In this document: positions 18,814 to 32,449 of the stretch, one piece after another
Position numbering within the stretch: the first letter of the stretch is position 1
How the letters are laid out: the number at the start of each line of letters is the position of its first letter
Assembly: GCA_030015575.1 (NCBI GenBank)
Contig: CM057338.1
Location: forward strand, 629,540,189-629,604,188
Length of the DNA: 64,000 bases
Origin: Agapanthus africanus
Lineage: Eukaryota > Streptophyta > Magnoliopsida > Asparagales > Amaryllidaceae
Reading direction: 5' to 3'
Notes under the pieces: generated by a model
What the model saw: only the letters and a program-made list of their open reading frames with translations
What the model was told of the DNA's origin: nothing
The model's database searches: none
Translations under genes and position numbers: made by a program

Positions 18814-20850
18814 TGTTAGTGTATATGCCCGAGAGGCCATTACTGTATCATACTAGCTTGTATATTACTTGATGGAAGCTTGGGATATTCACCTTCTATT
18901 GACAATCTAGCTCAAAATAGTAGTATGCTACTTGGTTTGTTTCTGCTTTAATGTGTGCATGTGTTTCTTTTAGCATATCGCCTTTACACATTAGTGGAGC
19001 CCTTAGGATCTTTGCTTGATTACCAGCGTTGTGATGGCAGTCACACTTGTGGGGGCTGGGTAATCCATAAGCACATCCTTATGCAGGTCCCTAGTCGCAG
19101 GACTATCGAGACAGGGCATCGATACTGTGGAGTAGACTAGCGTATGCGCTTCTCATCCCAGCTTGGGAGACGGTCTGCCCATAGCCGTCAGTACGTCGTA
19201 CTTAGGATAGTATACGGGTGCTCGTTGGGTTACGAGTACACTGGACATGACTCGTCGGGAACTGTTGGTTGGTATTATACCTATCGTCAGTTATCAGTTC
19301 CCAGGTGACATGAGTACAGCTTAGTCCGTTGACTTGACACTGTCACTTCGCCTCAAGTGTGTTCCCACCGTACTTTGATTACTACCCTACCACGGCTCAA
19401 AGGAGTCGTGCAAACAAGTAGTTTTTGGGTGCAGTACCGAAGCACTTGGAGGCAGTGACGGTTAGACAGGATTTGTCTCTCCCGGTATTGGGGGTTGATA
19501 TCGCGCTGTGTCTAGGAGAGCCATTACACAAAGTCCCTGGCCAGGGCAAGCGAGATAAACTGGTGGGTTTCCAGTGTTATCTCAGGTGTTTTGGGCTACA
19601 CTCCGGCACGACTTGTACCGCTTGTAGGGGACTGACGTTTACCGCCCCCCTAGGCCCGCCATGCGATGTTCTTAGACGAACAGACCGGACTGTACGGAGA
19701 CTGTCACATTCAGGCTCAGTAGGAGTTCAGATGGGTTTACCTCGTCAGTCTTCTTATCGGCATCTACCTGGGGACCGTTACGTACAGCTAGTGTCGCTTG
19801 CGGTTTGTGGTTATACCCACTGTCAGCGTAGTGTCGAGTCTTTAGAGTCCCACACAGAGGGTTATTCGCCTTTAGGCAAAATGAGTAGAGGTCGCATGGT
19901 ATTACGATGGGGTTCGTTCACATCCGCGCACTTGTGCACGTTTGGTGTCCGGACAGCTTATACTAGCAGGCTTTGGTTTAAGCCCGATCCTAGTATATGA
20001 TTTGGGATTGGTTTTATCTCATTGTATTCGTGTTCCTCGGAACACGGATACGGGTGTGTATGCACAGTTGACTGAGACAGAGGCAGAGGATTTCCATTAG
20101 GGTTAATGACCGTTGTCATTTTCTTAACCCTTATGTTTATGTGTGAAATATGATTAATTAATATTAGTTAATTATAATTGTGCATGGTTAGGGTTGTTGA
20201 CCATTTGACTACACTTGACTTGTTGACCTATATTGACAAGTTGACCATCATCATTCCATATGAAAGAAGCTCTTTGATACTTGCAAAAGCATTTAATGTG
20301 AAATGATAATGGTCATTTCTTGATTAACCATCACAATTATCATTAGCTAATTATCTATTTTTCATAATTCACATATATGTGAAGGTTGGATTATTCTTCT
20401 CACTTTATCATTTTCATTCTCTCTCCTCCTCTTCCTCTCTCTCTAGCTCTCCCCTCTCATGAGTTGAGAACCCTTTTGAGCTTGAGATAAAACCCTCAAA
20501 AATACTCTCAACTCTTTCTAAGGTCCTAGGTTTAGCACACCAAGCACCTTAGTTACTTCTAGTTTGAGGTTGGAGCCAAAGGTAGAGGCCCTCGGGTGGA
20601 TCTTTCTTCGGCAAGAGAAGGCGACAAGGAGAACCCGTTCTTTCACTCCAAGGAGCAAGAAGAGAAGAACTTGAAGACCTAGGTATAACCTCCTTTCCGA
20701 GTAGCTAACTCTTTTAGGTTTGGTAGTTAGTTTTGTTTAGCAAAGATCCTTCCTTTAGCATAGTCCATGTTGCCTAGTGTTGTAAAAATCCGATTTTTCA
20801 TAACGTTTCCGCCTCACCGCAAGCACCGGGGTGGGCAACGTGGACTTACA
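18814..20850 (+). repeat. CopE 5' LTR
   Basis: 2037 bp, starting TGTTAGTGTATATGCCC and ending GACTTACA before the primer site. A 191-codon open frame (19425-20000) lies in U3, but homologous DNA in the CopA and CopI LTRs is frame-shifted relative to it, so it is not considered a gene. A CT-rich stretch at 20400-20455 probably marks the transcription start area. Confidence 0.88.
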
Positions 20851-20851
20851 G

Positions 20852-20863
20852 TGGTATCAGAGC
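20852..20863 (+). other. CopE primer binding site
   Basis: TGGTATCAGAGC, complementary to initiator Met-tRNA, one base after the 5' LTR. Confidence 0.92.
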
Positions 20864-21023
20864 CTAGCTAAACACAAACTAACTAGTTAGCAAAGTATCT
20901 AGAACTTCGGTCGGAAAAAATCGCAAAACACTTTTTAAAAACCCTAAGTTTCTGTCGATTTTTATTTCTGCTCTAAAAATAATAAATCATACATGAAAAA
21001 TCGGCTCAGGGTTTTCTAAAGAC

Positions 21024-21142
21024 ACCCACCAAAAACGGTCCACTGAACCGGTCAAAGCGTCGCGGTTCCGCGGCAAGAACATGCTTCTTGCCGCGGATCC
21101 GCGGCCGAGTTGACTCGGCCGTGGACCGAGTTTGGTGCAGTG
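21024..21142 (+). ncRNA. CopE leader stem-loop with GC-rich tip
   Basis: Starts 160 nt after the primer site. Arms CACCAAA/TTTGGTG and GGTCCAC/GTGGACC enclose several CCGCGG-type repeats. The arm sequences differ from those of CopA, but the arrangement is the same. Confidence 0.55.
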
Positions 21143-22230
21143 TACTTAGTTGGAGGTTTAGGGATTTTTAATTTAGTTTGTTTCTACCCAGATTTTCCAG
21201 AGAACAAGTTGGTTTTTGGGGTGGTCACAAATCCATATTTTTGATTGAATTTCTTTACACTTTGGCTAATGGGTTATATCTGTGATGTGATATATGTATT
21301 GAACGTCTGCTAATCGCTATACGTCGATTAGTGGGGGTTATACATATCTGTGATCTGTAATGATTGATGGTTTGTGTATATTAATTCGTTGGATTGTTGC
21401 GGATGAATAGCCGGGGGGTTGTGAGATGAGAGTTTTCTTATTCTTTCAATTCTTGTAATTTGTAAATTGATGTAATATTATTTGTATGGCCGCACAACCG
21501 GGTCGGGGTTGTAGCCGTCATTGTATAATTTCTTTTTACTGTTTTTGCTCCTAGGATAGACCCAAGGTGGGGTGCACAAACTACCGGGTACCTCGAAGTG
21601 CCGAGTGGCCTACTCACATTGTTGAGGGAGGTTGCTTCACTTCGGATACTTGGCGGGTAGTTTGCCGCACCCGTAGGGGTCTAGGGTGGGGTTTGGCTAT
21701 TCATCGCGACGGTGTAATCCGCTCTTCGTTACAGGCTCGTACGAAATGCGGATTCCTAGTATATCTAATATGGTCATCTGTGATCTGGAATGACTATCAT
21801 TGCATCTGACGAGTGTTTATATATATCTATATGATAGCTATTTAGGCGTTGCTTATGTTTTGCATCCGCGCTAGTCCAGCCCCCGCTCTGTCGTTAGTTA
21901 AGCAACCTAACGGGTGATGACGGGACCCCGTGGAGAATGCGGATGGCATAAGCGTACGTCATATTTTCGTTGTTTTCTGCAATGGAAGGATTAAATGATG
22001 GGACGCATTGGAATTAATGCAAGAAAAAATAAACCAAGTAACAGTCGTTGGAACACTTTCAAAACCACTCGGTTCTTTTCAAAACCAAACTTTTAAATGC
22101 GGAGCTTGAGCCACTCCTTTTGAAAGCTATCTCGTTCCTTCGATTATATCAAGTTCACTACGTTCACGGTTTCGCCAAAACCATTCGTAGCCCTCCGTCG
22201 TTTCACATGAATGGTCAATAAGTATTCAAG

Positions 22231-22440
22231 CTATGTTTGTTGGCCAAAGTCAAGGCATTGTGATTGGTAGCTATTGGGTATTCATGTGCAGCATAGATAG
22301 ATGTGTTGGTTTGGGGCAGTCGTTCTACCTTGTTGGCCAAAGTCAAGGGTATGGGCGGGTGGGCTCAAATCAACCTGGAGAATGACGGGTAGAACTTGAC
22401 ATGTGACTTATGATTTGTTGGCCAAAGTCAAGGTCATAAG
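22231..22440 (+). ncRNA. CopE triple leader hairpin module
   Basis: Three units, each with core TTGGCCAAAGTCAAGG, at 22231-22260, 22321-22357 and 22407-22440. The third has an exact 7-bp stem CTTATGA/TCATAAG; the first has CTATG/CATTG with one mismatch; the second is weak. Confidence 0.55.
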
Positions 22441-22938
22441 AGCATGGGGCAAAAATCCACATCGGGAGTTTCAAAAGAACTGAAACTTGCTGGCGCTGCA
22501 TACCATTTGGAGTGTGATGATTCTGGTAGGATTCCTTCAGTTTTGTCACGCGATGATATTTGGATCCCGATCCTACTGTGAGTATATGCTACTCCTCCGG
22601 AACTTTCTCACTTAACGATCAATGCTATAAACCAAGTAGGTGTCTAGAAAGGTGTTAGCGGGGCTACGCCCACAGGGAAAAGAGGTTACTTAATTAAGGA
22701 ACTTCACGAAAGCGTTGGAAAACCTCCCTCGAAGTACCGACACTGGCCTGGCTGAACGGTTAAGCAAGTATTGTACGGTGAGATTGATCCCGACTAGTTC
22801 TTCCTTTATGGTTTGAGGAGGGATTCGAGAGACAGTGGGAGCCATCCTGTTTAGACAAATTAAAAACCACTCTAAACTTACAAGAGCATCATGCTAAAGT
22901 GTTTCTTCTCTCTCTCCTAATTGCAGCGACCATTTATC

Positions 22939-23328
22939 ATGACTGGACTTAAGTTACTTCTAGATAAAAACATACTGACAGGGCCAAACTACAAAGATTG
23001 GCTCAGGAATGTCAAAATGGCAATCACTTATGACAAGTTGGGATGTCTTCTTACAACCAAAGCTCCCCCTGTCCCAGGTCCTAAAACCAGTGTCGTGGAT
23101 AGGGAAATCCACAAGACCTGGGAAATCGACTGCGCGAAGGCCAAGTGCCTCGTGCTTGCCTCTATGAACAATGAACATCAGAGGAGGCATGAGAATATGG
23201 ACCTCGAATCCATATTTCTCCATAAAAAAGAACTGTATGGAGAGCAATCTCGTATCGCCAGATACGAAGTGTCGAAGAAGTTGTTTTCGGCAAGATTGGC
23301 CGTCGGATCATCGGTAGCGGAACACGTG
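22939..23328 (+). pseudogene. CopE Gag N-terminal fragment
   Basis: Starts MTGLKLLLDKN, matching CopA and CopC Gag, and stays open for 130 codons (PNYKDWLRNVK, ELYGEQSRIARYE) until GypH enters at 23329 after GAACACGTG. The zinc knuckle and all of pol are displaced beyond the window. The start is at 22939, 13 bases after the predicted splice acceptor. There is no stop codon in the visible part, so it was open when GypH inserted. Confidence 0.9.
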
Positions 23329-23766
23329 TGTAACACCTTAGAATGTGTTTTGTAGCTAATTATATTTTAATTTATGGTTTTTAATAAAAAGTTTACCAAT
23401 TTGGTTTTTAAATATTTTATCCTATTTTATGAGTATTTTGTTAGAATTTTTCTAGGCACACACACACTTGTGCATGTAAACTAGGGTTTAGAGATGGGGT
23501 TAGACCATGATTAGCAAGCATGATGGATTAACCCATTCTCTTTAAGTTAATAAATATCGTTTAGGTGTTTTGGGTTTATTGTTCATGGTTCGTTTTAAAA
23601 TAAAAAGGATTTAAAATTATAGTTGAAATGTTGACTTTGTGAGAGGGGGAGGGTATGGTGCTACATGGAGAGAGAGCCATGCCTCATTAATGAAGTGAGA
23701 GAGAGTGAGAAGGGGGGTTGTTTGCATTCTTTCATTCTCACTCATTGCTCTCATTCTCTCACTCTC

Positions 23767-23831
23767 AAACACACACACACACTCACCTGCAGCAGAGGCA
23801 GCAGCAGCTCCATCATCATCATCAGCAACAA

Positions 23832-23862
<31 letters not shown>

Positions 23863-23895
23863 AGCAGCAGGCAGCAACAGCAGCAGCAGGAGCTC
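23767..23895. repeat. Microsatellite in GypH LTR (AC, CAG, CAT)
   Basis: A short AC repeat is followed by mixed CAG, CAA and CAT triplets. It creates low-complexity open frames (poly-Ser, poly-Gln, poly-His) on both strands that are not genes. The 3' LTR copy is cut by CopI just before this point. Confidence 0.85.
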
Positions 23896-24451
23896 CAGCA
23901 ACCTACAGCAGCTCTTCTCCACTTCTTCACCTATTCTCTAGGGTTCTTTAGGGTATATTTCTGAACTCTTTCCCTAGTTTGCTTAGCTTGTGTGTTAATT
24001 AGCTTCGATTAGTGTTAAATTAGCTAGTTTAGTGCTAATTAAGGTGATTTATGTGGAATGTTGTTCAAGTGATGATTGTGTTAGTTAACCTAGATTATTT
24101 TAGTGTTATTAGGGTCACTTCAACTGAGAAATAACCCAGATTTTACTAAAATACCATAGGGTTTGTGTTTAGTGCAAATTGTTGTTTTTGTGCGATATAT
24201 TAGCTTTTTTGTAATCTGCTTTTGACCCGGATCCTTCAGAACAAAATTGAGAAAACTGAGGCATGTACACTAGGTCTAGATACCACCACGTGAACACGAA
24301 ACCCTATTTCCAAACTTTGGCCGCTGATTTATTCGGTTTGGCCGCAATTTGCGGCCAAGTAGGGGGCATGGGTGTTGGGGTTTTGTGTAGGGCTCTCTGC
24401 TGTGTTGTCTATTGTTTTGGAATGTCTAGTTTTGTAAGATTTTACCTATAG

Positions 24452-24456
24452 GAAAA
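24452..24456. repeat. CopB-minus target-site duplication (GAAAA)
   Basis: GAAAA precedes the element and recurs at 34812-34816 directly after it. Confidence 0.9.
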
Positions 24457-26657
24457 TGCAGGGTTCCTAGTCACTCTCAAGAGGTCTCACAAGGCATCAA
24501 CCATGCCAATTTAAAAAAATACGGTGCCGAGAAACCCTAAACTACGGATCGTTGGCTAGAAATCTAGGCGAATATGAAACTAGTTAACACTTAACTACAA
24601 GTAAACGGAAATACAACCTTTGTAGATCCGGTGCTCCACCTCCATAGCTCCGCAACGAAGTCCCCTCGCTGTCCAAATGAATTCCCGGGCTCTAGCGTCG
24701 GCTTCGTCGGAGAAATGGTGAGCTAGGTCGTCGATGTCCATGCCGAAGATGATCTACGTCGAGGCATCGCTAGATCAGGCTCCAACTTCGCCAAGTCAAG
24801 AAACTTGAGAAGGAAACACACTCTACTACTTGGCAAGAGGTAGAGGATGAAGAAATAGGAAGTGGGTAGACTTTAGAATTGGATTTCTCACTTTTTTTCA
24901 TCAATCACCATTGATGAAGTAAGGTTTCTTCATGTGTCAAGATGAAGAAGAAGATGAATATTGTTATGATAAGTTATTTTAGAAAATAGAAAATAAAAGA
25001 ATACTTATCATAATCAACCATGGTTAAGTGTAGAGACTAAACTCAAGTTAAGTGAATGGTTAGGTTAGGTATGAAGACAAAAATGGTGACTAAGTCAAAG
25101 CTTCATGAAGCTTCAACATATATCCAAATTAGCCACCATTTTCCTTTTGCCAAAAATGAATAAATAAACAAATAAATGAATAAGTAAAAACCCTAATCAT
25201 CCACTTAACCATAGTTTAATACTTTACACTTAACCAAAAAGCATGTATCATCAAACATGATATAATCATGTGCACAAAATCATATCGCATATGAAATGCG
25301 CACACCCGAGTGAGAAAATCCATTTAAAGTGAACCGATACGAGTTAATGCAAAGTAATATATCAAATATATATAATTATACATTAAATCATTAAATCAAC
25401 ACTTGATTTAACGATCCGGTCATATCACATATAACCGACTAGTATCCAATGTATCGGTTTATCGAATCAATCCTTGATTCGATAACTAGGGTATATCGCA
25501 TATAACCTAATCGATACATTCATCGCGAGAATGGAATACGGTATCACATACACGCAATATTCTCGGTCCCGCACATATCTCATATGCGCTCCTATTTCGT
25601 TTCACTTGAGCCAGGAAACCTCTATGTAGGACTCTAAAGACTCGTCAATACGCCGGCAGCAGATGATGATCATATCAAGCACCCACAAGCCGCAAGCGGT
25701 ATGCTAAACGTAACGGCCACCCGGGTATTGAGCGATCAGAAGATCGACGAGCAAGCCCGCTCACACTCCAGTGAATCCAACCAGTAACACTACCGTACAG
25801 TCCGGTCTGATCGTCTGATATGTCGCATATCTCGCCTAGGGGTGGTAAACGTCAGACCTCAATAGCTCGATAAGTCGTGTCGATATGAGGTCTATAACAA
25901 TTCGAGAAACTACTGGTAACACTTACCAGTAAATCTCAGCAACCCTGGCCAGGGATTTCCTGTTATAGCCAATCGAACACAGCGCAACATCAACTCCCTA
26001 TACAGGGAGAGACGAATCCCCTCCTATCGTTCATTGCCTCCATGTGATTCGGGACTGTACCCAGAAACCACCGTTTTGCACGCCCTCTTGGACGTGGTAA
26101 GATGGAAATCAAAGCACAGTGGGAACCACACAAGACTCTATGACGATCTCGGGTCAACAGACTACTCTGTACCAGTGTCACCAGAGAACTGCCATCTGAC
26201 GTGAGGTATAATACCATCTGGGAGTTCTCGGCGAGTCCGTCCAGTGTACCCAGTCTCTACTGAGCACCCGTATATCATCTCTGATGTCAAACACCAATGG
26301 ATATAGGATCATCCATCGCCCATCTGTATGGGTCGAGAAGGTATACGCTAGTCTACTCTGGTATATCGATGCCCCGTCTCGATACAGCCACGACTAGGGA
26401 CTTTGAAGGATGTACTTATGGACTACCATGTCCCCACTAGTATGATCCGCATCATAGTCCAGGTAGTCAAGTACAGATCCTAAGGGCTTTACCAACATGT
26501 AACAGGGAGACAATCAGTGTACACGTTAAGGTAAAGATCAACCATATGGCATACTATCATGTCGAGCAAGAAAGTCCTCCCTATATATGTCCCAGCATCC
26601 ACTACAATATACATCCTATGTATAGTAATGGCCTCTAGGACATACATATAACTAACA
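24457..26657 (-). repeat. CopB-minus 3' LTR (left)
   Basis: On the minus strand it starts TGTTAGTTATATG and ends CCTGCA. It is next to the polypurine tract at 26658-26674, which reads GTGCAAGTCGGAGAT on the minus strand, with C replacing one G of the usual tract. Confidence 0.92.
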
Positions 26658-26674
26658 ATCTCCGACTTGCACTA

Positions 26675-29460
26675 TGGCCATCTGATAGCAGTGGTTGCAG
26701 TATCTCATACTCAACCATCCCATAAAAGTCTCTCTTTGGGAACAGGCCTTTGTGAGTGGATCCGCTGTGTTGTCCTCTGAGTCTACTCTCCTAACCTCGA
26801 TCCCTTAGAGATCAACCATCTCCATGATCAGGTGATACTGCCTTAGAATATGTCTGGATCACTGATGGGACCTGCGTTCCTTGGCATAAGCCACAACTCC
26901 ATTGTCATACAATGAGAGGAACATAGTTCATCTCATGAACCAATATACACCCAAACAGCCTCTTTGGTAGCATCTTAAGTAGCGATGTATCCTGCCTTTA
27001 TCGTCTAGTATGTCACGGTATCTAGCTTGGAACTCTTCCAACATACCGTCCCTTTACTGAGGGCAAAGACAATGCCTGTGACTGACACTTAGTCGTCTTT
27101 ATCACCCTGGAACACTTCCAGTGATTCTCCCCAGGATCGAATGATACCATCTCACTACAGCTAGTGAGTAGCCTAACATCCATTTAGATCTATCCCATAG
27201 ATCCAAAGTCCAGGATTTAGTAGGTATCACTTTGATCCTATATGGAGAATCATAGTGATAAGCGGAGATTGATCGAGCGTAGCATAGGAAACTCCTTCCC
27301 TATCAAGAGTATGTCATCCACGTACTCTACGAGGATCACCACCATACTCCCTACTACCTTTTTGTTTATACAAGGTTCATCTACCATTTTGATGATGTCA
27401 ACTTCTTTGACTAATCCATCAAAACAGATGTTCCAACTCCGCGATGCCTGCTTTATCCTATAAAGCATCTTGCACACGTTTCCGCTGCTCCCACTGTCTA
27501 CGAAGCCCTCTGGCTGTGTACTTATAGACGTACTCTTCTAAAACATCATTTAGAAAACCAGTCATGACACCCAACCACCAGATATCGTAGTCATGGTATG
27601 TAGCCGTGACAAGTAGGATCTGGATGGACTTAAGCATAGTTGCTTGAAAAAGTTTCATCATTATCCACGCTTGGTTGATGACGAAAAAGCTTTAACAAGT
27701 CTAGGTTTGAAAGTCTCAACTTTTCGATCTACACCAAGTAATCTTCTCAAGATATACTTGCTCCTGATGGGGATTTAACCCTTCAGATATTGCAACCAAA
27801 GTCCATACTTTGTTGGTGTACAAGGATTCCATCTCAGATCGCTAAGCATCCAGCCATTCTTATAGAGTCCTACTCCTGATGGCCAGTTCGAAACTAGTTG
27901 GGTCATCATCTCATGATGCAATCCTCGCTCCCACTGTTATAGAGAAACCGAAGTATCTCTCAGGTGGGTGAGGAACCCTACTAGATTGGCGGAGAGGCTG
28001 AGGTTCGTTGGTAATTATTGAATCCTTTGGTTCTGTCAAATCTTCAGCTGCAGTTTTGTATAGCTGGAACATTTCCAGTTCTACATAACTGACCTTGCCT
28101 CGAGCTTGTCCGGATTTTGCTTTTCAGACATAGGCCGGACAACCCCAAATCTTAACTAACTTAAGAAATGGGCTCTTCCCTTTCCATATCACATATGAAG
28201 TGGTAGGCAACTGATTTGATTTGAACCCTATTCAATAGGTATGCAGCTTCTCAAGCGCATAACACCCAAAAGGAAATAGGTAACTCAGTATTACTCATCA
28301 TAGAGCACACCTTATCACATAGGGTGTATCTGCTCCGCCCCGATATACCATCGTGCTATGGTGTATACGGAGGAGTAATGCTGAGAGAGAATCTCATTCT
28401 TCTTCAGAATAATCCAGGAATTCCGTGCTCAAGTATTCTCCTCCTTGATCTCATCAAAGGACATAATACTTATACCCGTATTGGTTCTCTACTTCTATCT
28501 TATATTCTGTGAATATCTCAAAAGGTTCGGACTCATGTTTCAACAGGAACATATGTCTGAATCTTGAGAGATTATCAGAGAATGTAACGAAGTACAAAGA
28601 ACCAGTCCTGGCATATGTAGACAGGGGACCTTACATACATCAACATGTATCATCCCAAGAGTTCACTAACTCTTTCTCTGTTTCCAATAAACAGAGCTGG
28701 TGTCATTATATCTTTGTGACATGACTGGCAAGTTTCACAAGATGTAAATTCAAACTGATTTAAATATGCATCTAAATGTAACTCAGCCAGTCGGGTCGCA
28801 TTGATATGACCTAGTCTACAATACCTCAAGAAGGATTCGTTCATTTCTGAACTCTTCCTCTTGTTTGTGTTCTGTATACTAAGAACTGTAGTTTGATTTA
28901 GAACATCAATGCTTTTAGATAACGTGCCTGAACCGATCAACTATTGATATAGGAAATGTTCAAAACATTATCCAACAATACAAAATTTTATCATTTCTTT
29001 AATAATAAAGAGAGTGATATGATTTTGTATATCAGGTTCGGTATCTAATAACATTTGTTCCGAATCAATGTATTGGTAATACAGGGTGACAGTGACCAAC
29101 AGACTTGGCTGCAACTCTTGCCCCGTTTTCTGCCTCATGAAACTTATCACCCGTTCTCAGTTCTCTACCTTTCTGTAGCCCTATGTAAAATATTACATAT
29201 CTGGGATCCTGATCTGGTATCACATACCCAGGACGTAAAGGATACTGAGAAACAGTTCTCTGTAATGAACACACCCGAAGATGATGCATCAGCATGCACT
29301 CTCTTCGTTTGGGCGGCAAGGGAATTCTGGTAATCCCTAATTTCCTGCTCTGTCTTATAACAATTATAAGTTGGAGCGGGACCAACGTTCCCCAGCTCAG
29401 TATAACAAGCGGGTTCGGTCAATATTCCATATTATTATCATGATTAAGGCATGATATGGT
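26675..29460 (-). pseudogene. CopB-minus pol remnant with gag almost deleted
   Basis: Minus-strand pieces in coding order: a remnant of the zinc-knuckle end of Gag (around 29330-29370, cysteines partly lost); protease with CDTRSGSQICN in place of DTGSGSHICN (about 29200-29230); integrase zinc region with YCRLGHIN and CQSC (28720-28850); RT with DYDIW (about 27580); and YVDDILLIG (about 27310). RNase H pieces reach 26675. Frames change several times. Between the predicted splice acceptor (29467) and the protease only about 240 bp remain, against more than 890 bp in CopA, so nearly all of Gag was lost. It is non-coding as it stands. Confidence 0.85.
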
Positions 29461-29902
29461 CACTACCTGGAGAGAGAGAGAGAAGAAAACACTCAGCGTG
29501 CGCTCTTGCAAGAATAGATTGGTTATTATTTTATCTAATCAGGATGGCTCCCACTGCTTTTTATCAAATCTACCTTCAAACCCTAAAAGGAAAGACTAGC
29601 CAGGATTAATTACACACTACAAGTTCGCCAATGTTTCAGCCAGGCCAGTGTCGGTACTTTGAGGGAGGTCCCCCGTGCTTTCGCACGAGCCTAATTAATG
29701 TAAACCTCGTTTTCCCAGAGGCGTAACCCCGTTGACACCTTTCTAGACACCTACTTGATCGGCTAATTGTAATGTATAAAACTCTCCCAGGAGTAACTCT
29801 TACTCGCAGCGAGTATCGGGATCCAACTATCTCATAGAAGGTATGCAATCTCATTGCAAATTTCAACACTTGAAATTCCCGATAATATTTTGCCCCTAGC
29901 GT

Positions 29903-30111
29903 CCTATGACCTTGACAGAGGTCAACAAACCATAGGCTGCTAGTCAAGTTCAACCCGTCATTTCCTGATTGAAGTAAACCCACCCGCACGACCCTTGACA
30001 GAGGTCAACAAGGTCGCACGACTACCCTAAATCAATCACATCATATGCTTATGCAGATAAGCACTAATCAGCTACCGCACACTACGCCTTGACAGAGGTC
30101 AACAAACGCAG
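29903..30111 (-). ncRNA. CopB-minus triple leader hairpin module
   Basis: On the minus strand the units are 30082-30111 (stem CTGCG/CGTAG), 29985-30020 (nine pairs, CGTGCGACC/GGTCGTGCG with two G-T pairs) and 29903-29936 (CCTATGG/TCATAGG). All enclose core TTGACCTCTGTCAAGG, in which TTGAC pairs with GTCAA. Confidence 0.6.
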
Positions 30112-32325
30112 CACGAATACTAACCAGTACATATCTGAAATGACGGAGGGCTACGACAGGTTTTTCTGAAAACCTATTGCGTAATGAACTTGATATCGTT
30201 ATAGAATCAAATGATTTTAAAATGGAGTGCTTTTGAGGCTTTTCTAGTTTTGCTAAAGGAGTCACTCCCGGTGAAGGGATCGTCGGTCCTTTCCTCGTCG
30301 AATGAGGTGCGGGATATATCGTATATGTCACTGTGCAAAGCAAAAACACTTAAAAGCAATCAAAAGAAAAACCGAGTGTGTAGCATCTGCCAGTTATTGC
30401 TAAAGGAGTCACTCCCGGTGAAGGGATCTCGGTCCTTTCCTCATCGAATAAGATGCAGGATATATCACATATACCTCTGTGCAAAAACTGTAGCTACCTG
30501 TTTTAATTTTGAAATTCGATTCTACAACATCTTAGGTTTCTTTTACTTTCATTAATCACATTAATGAAGTCCCATCATTTAAGTACCTAAACATCACAGA
30601 TAAATACGACGTACACTTATGCCATCCGCATTCGCCTCGATGTCCCCTCATGCACCGTTAGGTTAGGTAACTAACGGCAGAGCGGGGCAGGGCTAGCACG
30701 GGTGTAAAACATAAGTAACGTCTATATAATATATCATATATACTATATACTGTATCTATCAGAGAACATCACATGATCACACCACAGATATCGCAGCAGA
30801 AGAAACATATGAAATATTGGATATACTAGGACGTCCGTGTTTTCAATACGAGCCAGTATAAAACACGGATTCCACGGTCGTGACGAATAGCCAAACCCAC
30901 ACCCCTAGACCCCTACGAGAGCGGCAAGCAACCCTACCAATTCTAGAGTTAGGAGACCCGGACTCGACTCCTCGAGTTGGTCTCCCACTGGACTCCAGAA
31001 CCCGGTTACTTGTGCCCTCCTCCTTGGGTCTATCCTAGTGCGGAAAAGTAAATAATATACAAACGGTGACATCTTCCGCAACCTGGAAGTGCCCCAATAA
31101 AAGAATATTACATACAAGTTTTTACATGAATGAAAATGAAAAACACTCATCTCACATAAAAACCCCCGGCTATTCAAACACGACGATCCAATATAACATA
31201 TCCAGCAACACATAACATCACATGTCATCAACGTAAGTAAATATGCGCATCCCAATTGTCGTTGACATATAGCAACGAAACCGGCGATATCACATATTAC
31301 GCTTACGGTCACAGAAAAGAAAGTGTAAAACTACAATAGTTGGAATCCGCAACCACCTCAGACATCGCATGCCTGACCAAATGAATTCTTTAGACATCGC
31401 ATGCCTAACAATTATAAACCCCGCATTTTAGTCTCAAAATCGAAAACTCTTTTCAATATCAAGTCGGGCAATTCAACAGGATTCCCGACATCCTGATCGA
31501 ATGCTCGTCGCAAACTTCAGTAGACGGCCGCACCCCCGATACCGTCGACGAAGTGCACCAAGGCGAAACGCCGCTACCGCGAGCACCCGAACAGATGCTT
31601 TCGGCGACGGGGTTCTCCTACAGTCACTTGGTCGGGGCTGTGGAGTGAGGCTGTCTATTAAGTTTACCCGGCGAGTATCCGCGTACGCTACGTGATTGCG
31701 ACGGACTTTTGATCACATCAAAACTCCGTGGCAACCGATCAAGTGAGACTAAACTGCTATATTTATAATATTCATTCAGTTATCTCATAACTTCTTGTGA
31801 ATTCCAATTATTGTATCACATTCCGGATAAATAGAAAATGTTAAACTTTTCGATCAAACAGTCGAACACCCAAGTTTTCCCGATACAGCTCAACACATGA
31901 AATAAGTCTAAGAACATTCAGTTCGTGCCTCAGTACCAACGGTCCAGCCGTAGAAGGGTCAAGCCAACGCCTCACATGTGGCATGCCGTACTGCCCCAAA
32001 CCCGAAGGTTCAAAGGGCAGTTCAAGACGGTCACATAATCGAGTTAAGGTTTGTTGTCTTCTAGAGGGACCATCGCGTTACTTGCACTACTTAGAACGTC
32101 GTTAAACCACGGAAAAATCCAACACTTGGAAATTTCCCGACAGGGGAAAAGTTGGGTATTTATATCCGGTCGAACTTTTTAACATATTCTAAAATTTATC
32201 CGGAAAGCCACAAAGACAAAATTTGATACTCCGATCGAAACACCGAATCCCCAAAACAACTCCAAAAAATTCAACTCTTGAATAAAATATAAAAATTTCC
32301 AGAAGACTCAGCTCTTTGACACAAG

Positions 32326-32449
32326 AATTACTGTGCAAGACACGTGACCTAAATCACCAAAATGGCCGTGGAACCGCCGCGAAACCCAGGCTGGGGCCGC
32401 GGTTCCGCGGCTTGTTGATCGATTTAGAGACACGTGCTTCACAGTAACT
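32326..32449 (-). ncRNA. CopB-minus leader stem-loop with GC-rich tip
   Basis: The arms pair in three blocks, ATTACTGTG/CACAGTAA, CACGTG/CACGTG and CTAAATC/GATTTAG, around a CCGCGG-rich tip. It lies 149 nt after the primer site on the minus strand. The arm sequence is unrelated to CopA or CopC. Confidence 0.6.

Larger units (their letters stand above)
20864..22938 (+). other. CopE untranslated leader
   Basis: Collinear with the CopA leader. It contains the GC-tipped stem-loop 21024-21142 (outer CAC...GTG, inner GGTCCAC/GTGGACC, tip with CCGCGG), the triple hairpin 22231-22260, 22321-22357 and 22407-22440 (third stem CTTATGA/TCATAAG, core TTGGCCAAAGTCAAGG), and the predicted intron 22778-22926 (GTGAGA...TTGCAG). 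No coding potential is seen. Confidence 0.75.
23329..24456 (+). repeat. GypH 5' LTR, first part
   Basis: Starts TGTAACACC, identical to 62072. It continues at 34817 after CopB-minus. It contains an AC run and a CAG/CAT triplet microsatellite at 23767-23895. Without the insert the whole LTR is about 3.7 kb. Confidence 0.88.

Noticed and set aside
19425-20000. 191-codon open frame in the CopE LTR as a possible LTR-encoded protein
   Set aside because: Homologous DNA in the CopA, CopD and CopI LTRs is read in shifted or broken frames. Conservation is at the level of hairpins, not codons, and no domain is recognisable.
23617-23964. Overlapping low-complexity frames rich in Ser, Gln, His or Leu on both strands
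   Set aside because: They arise from the CAG/CAT microsatellite in the GypH LTR.
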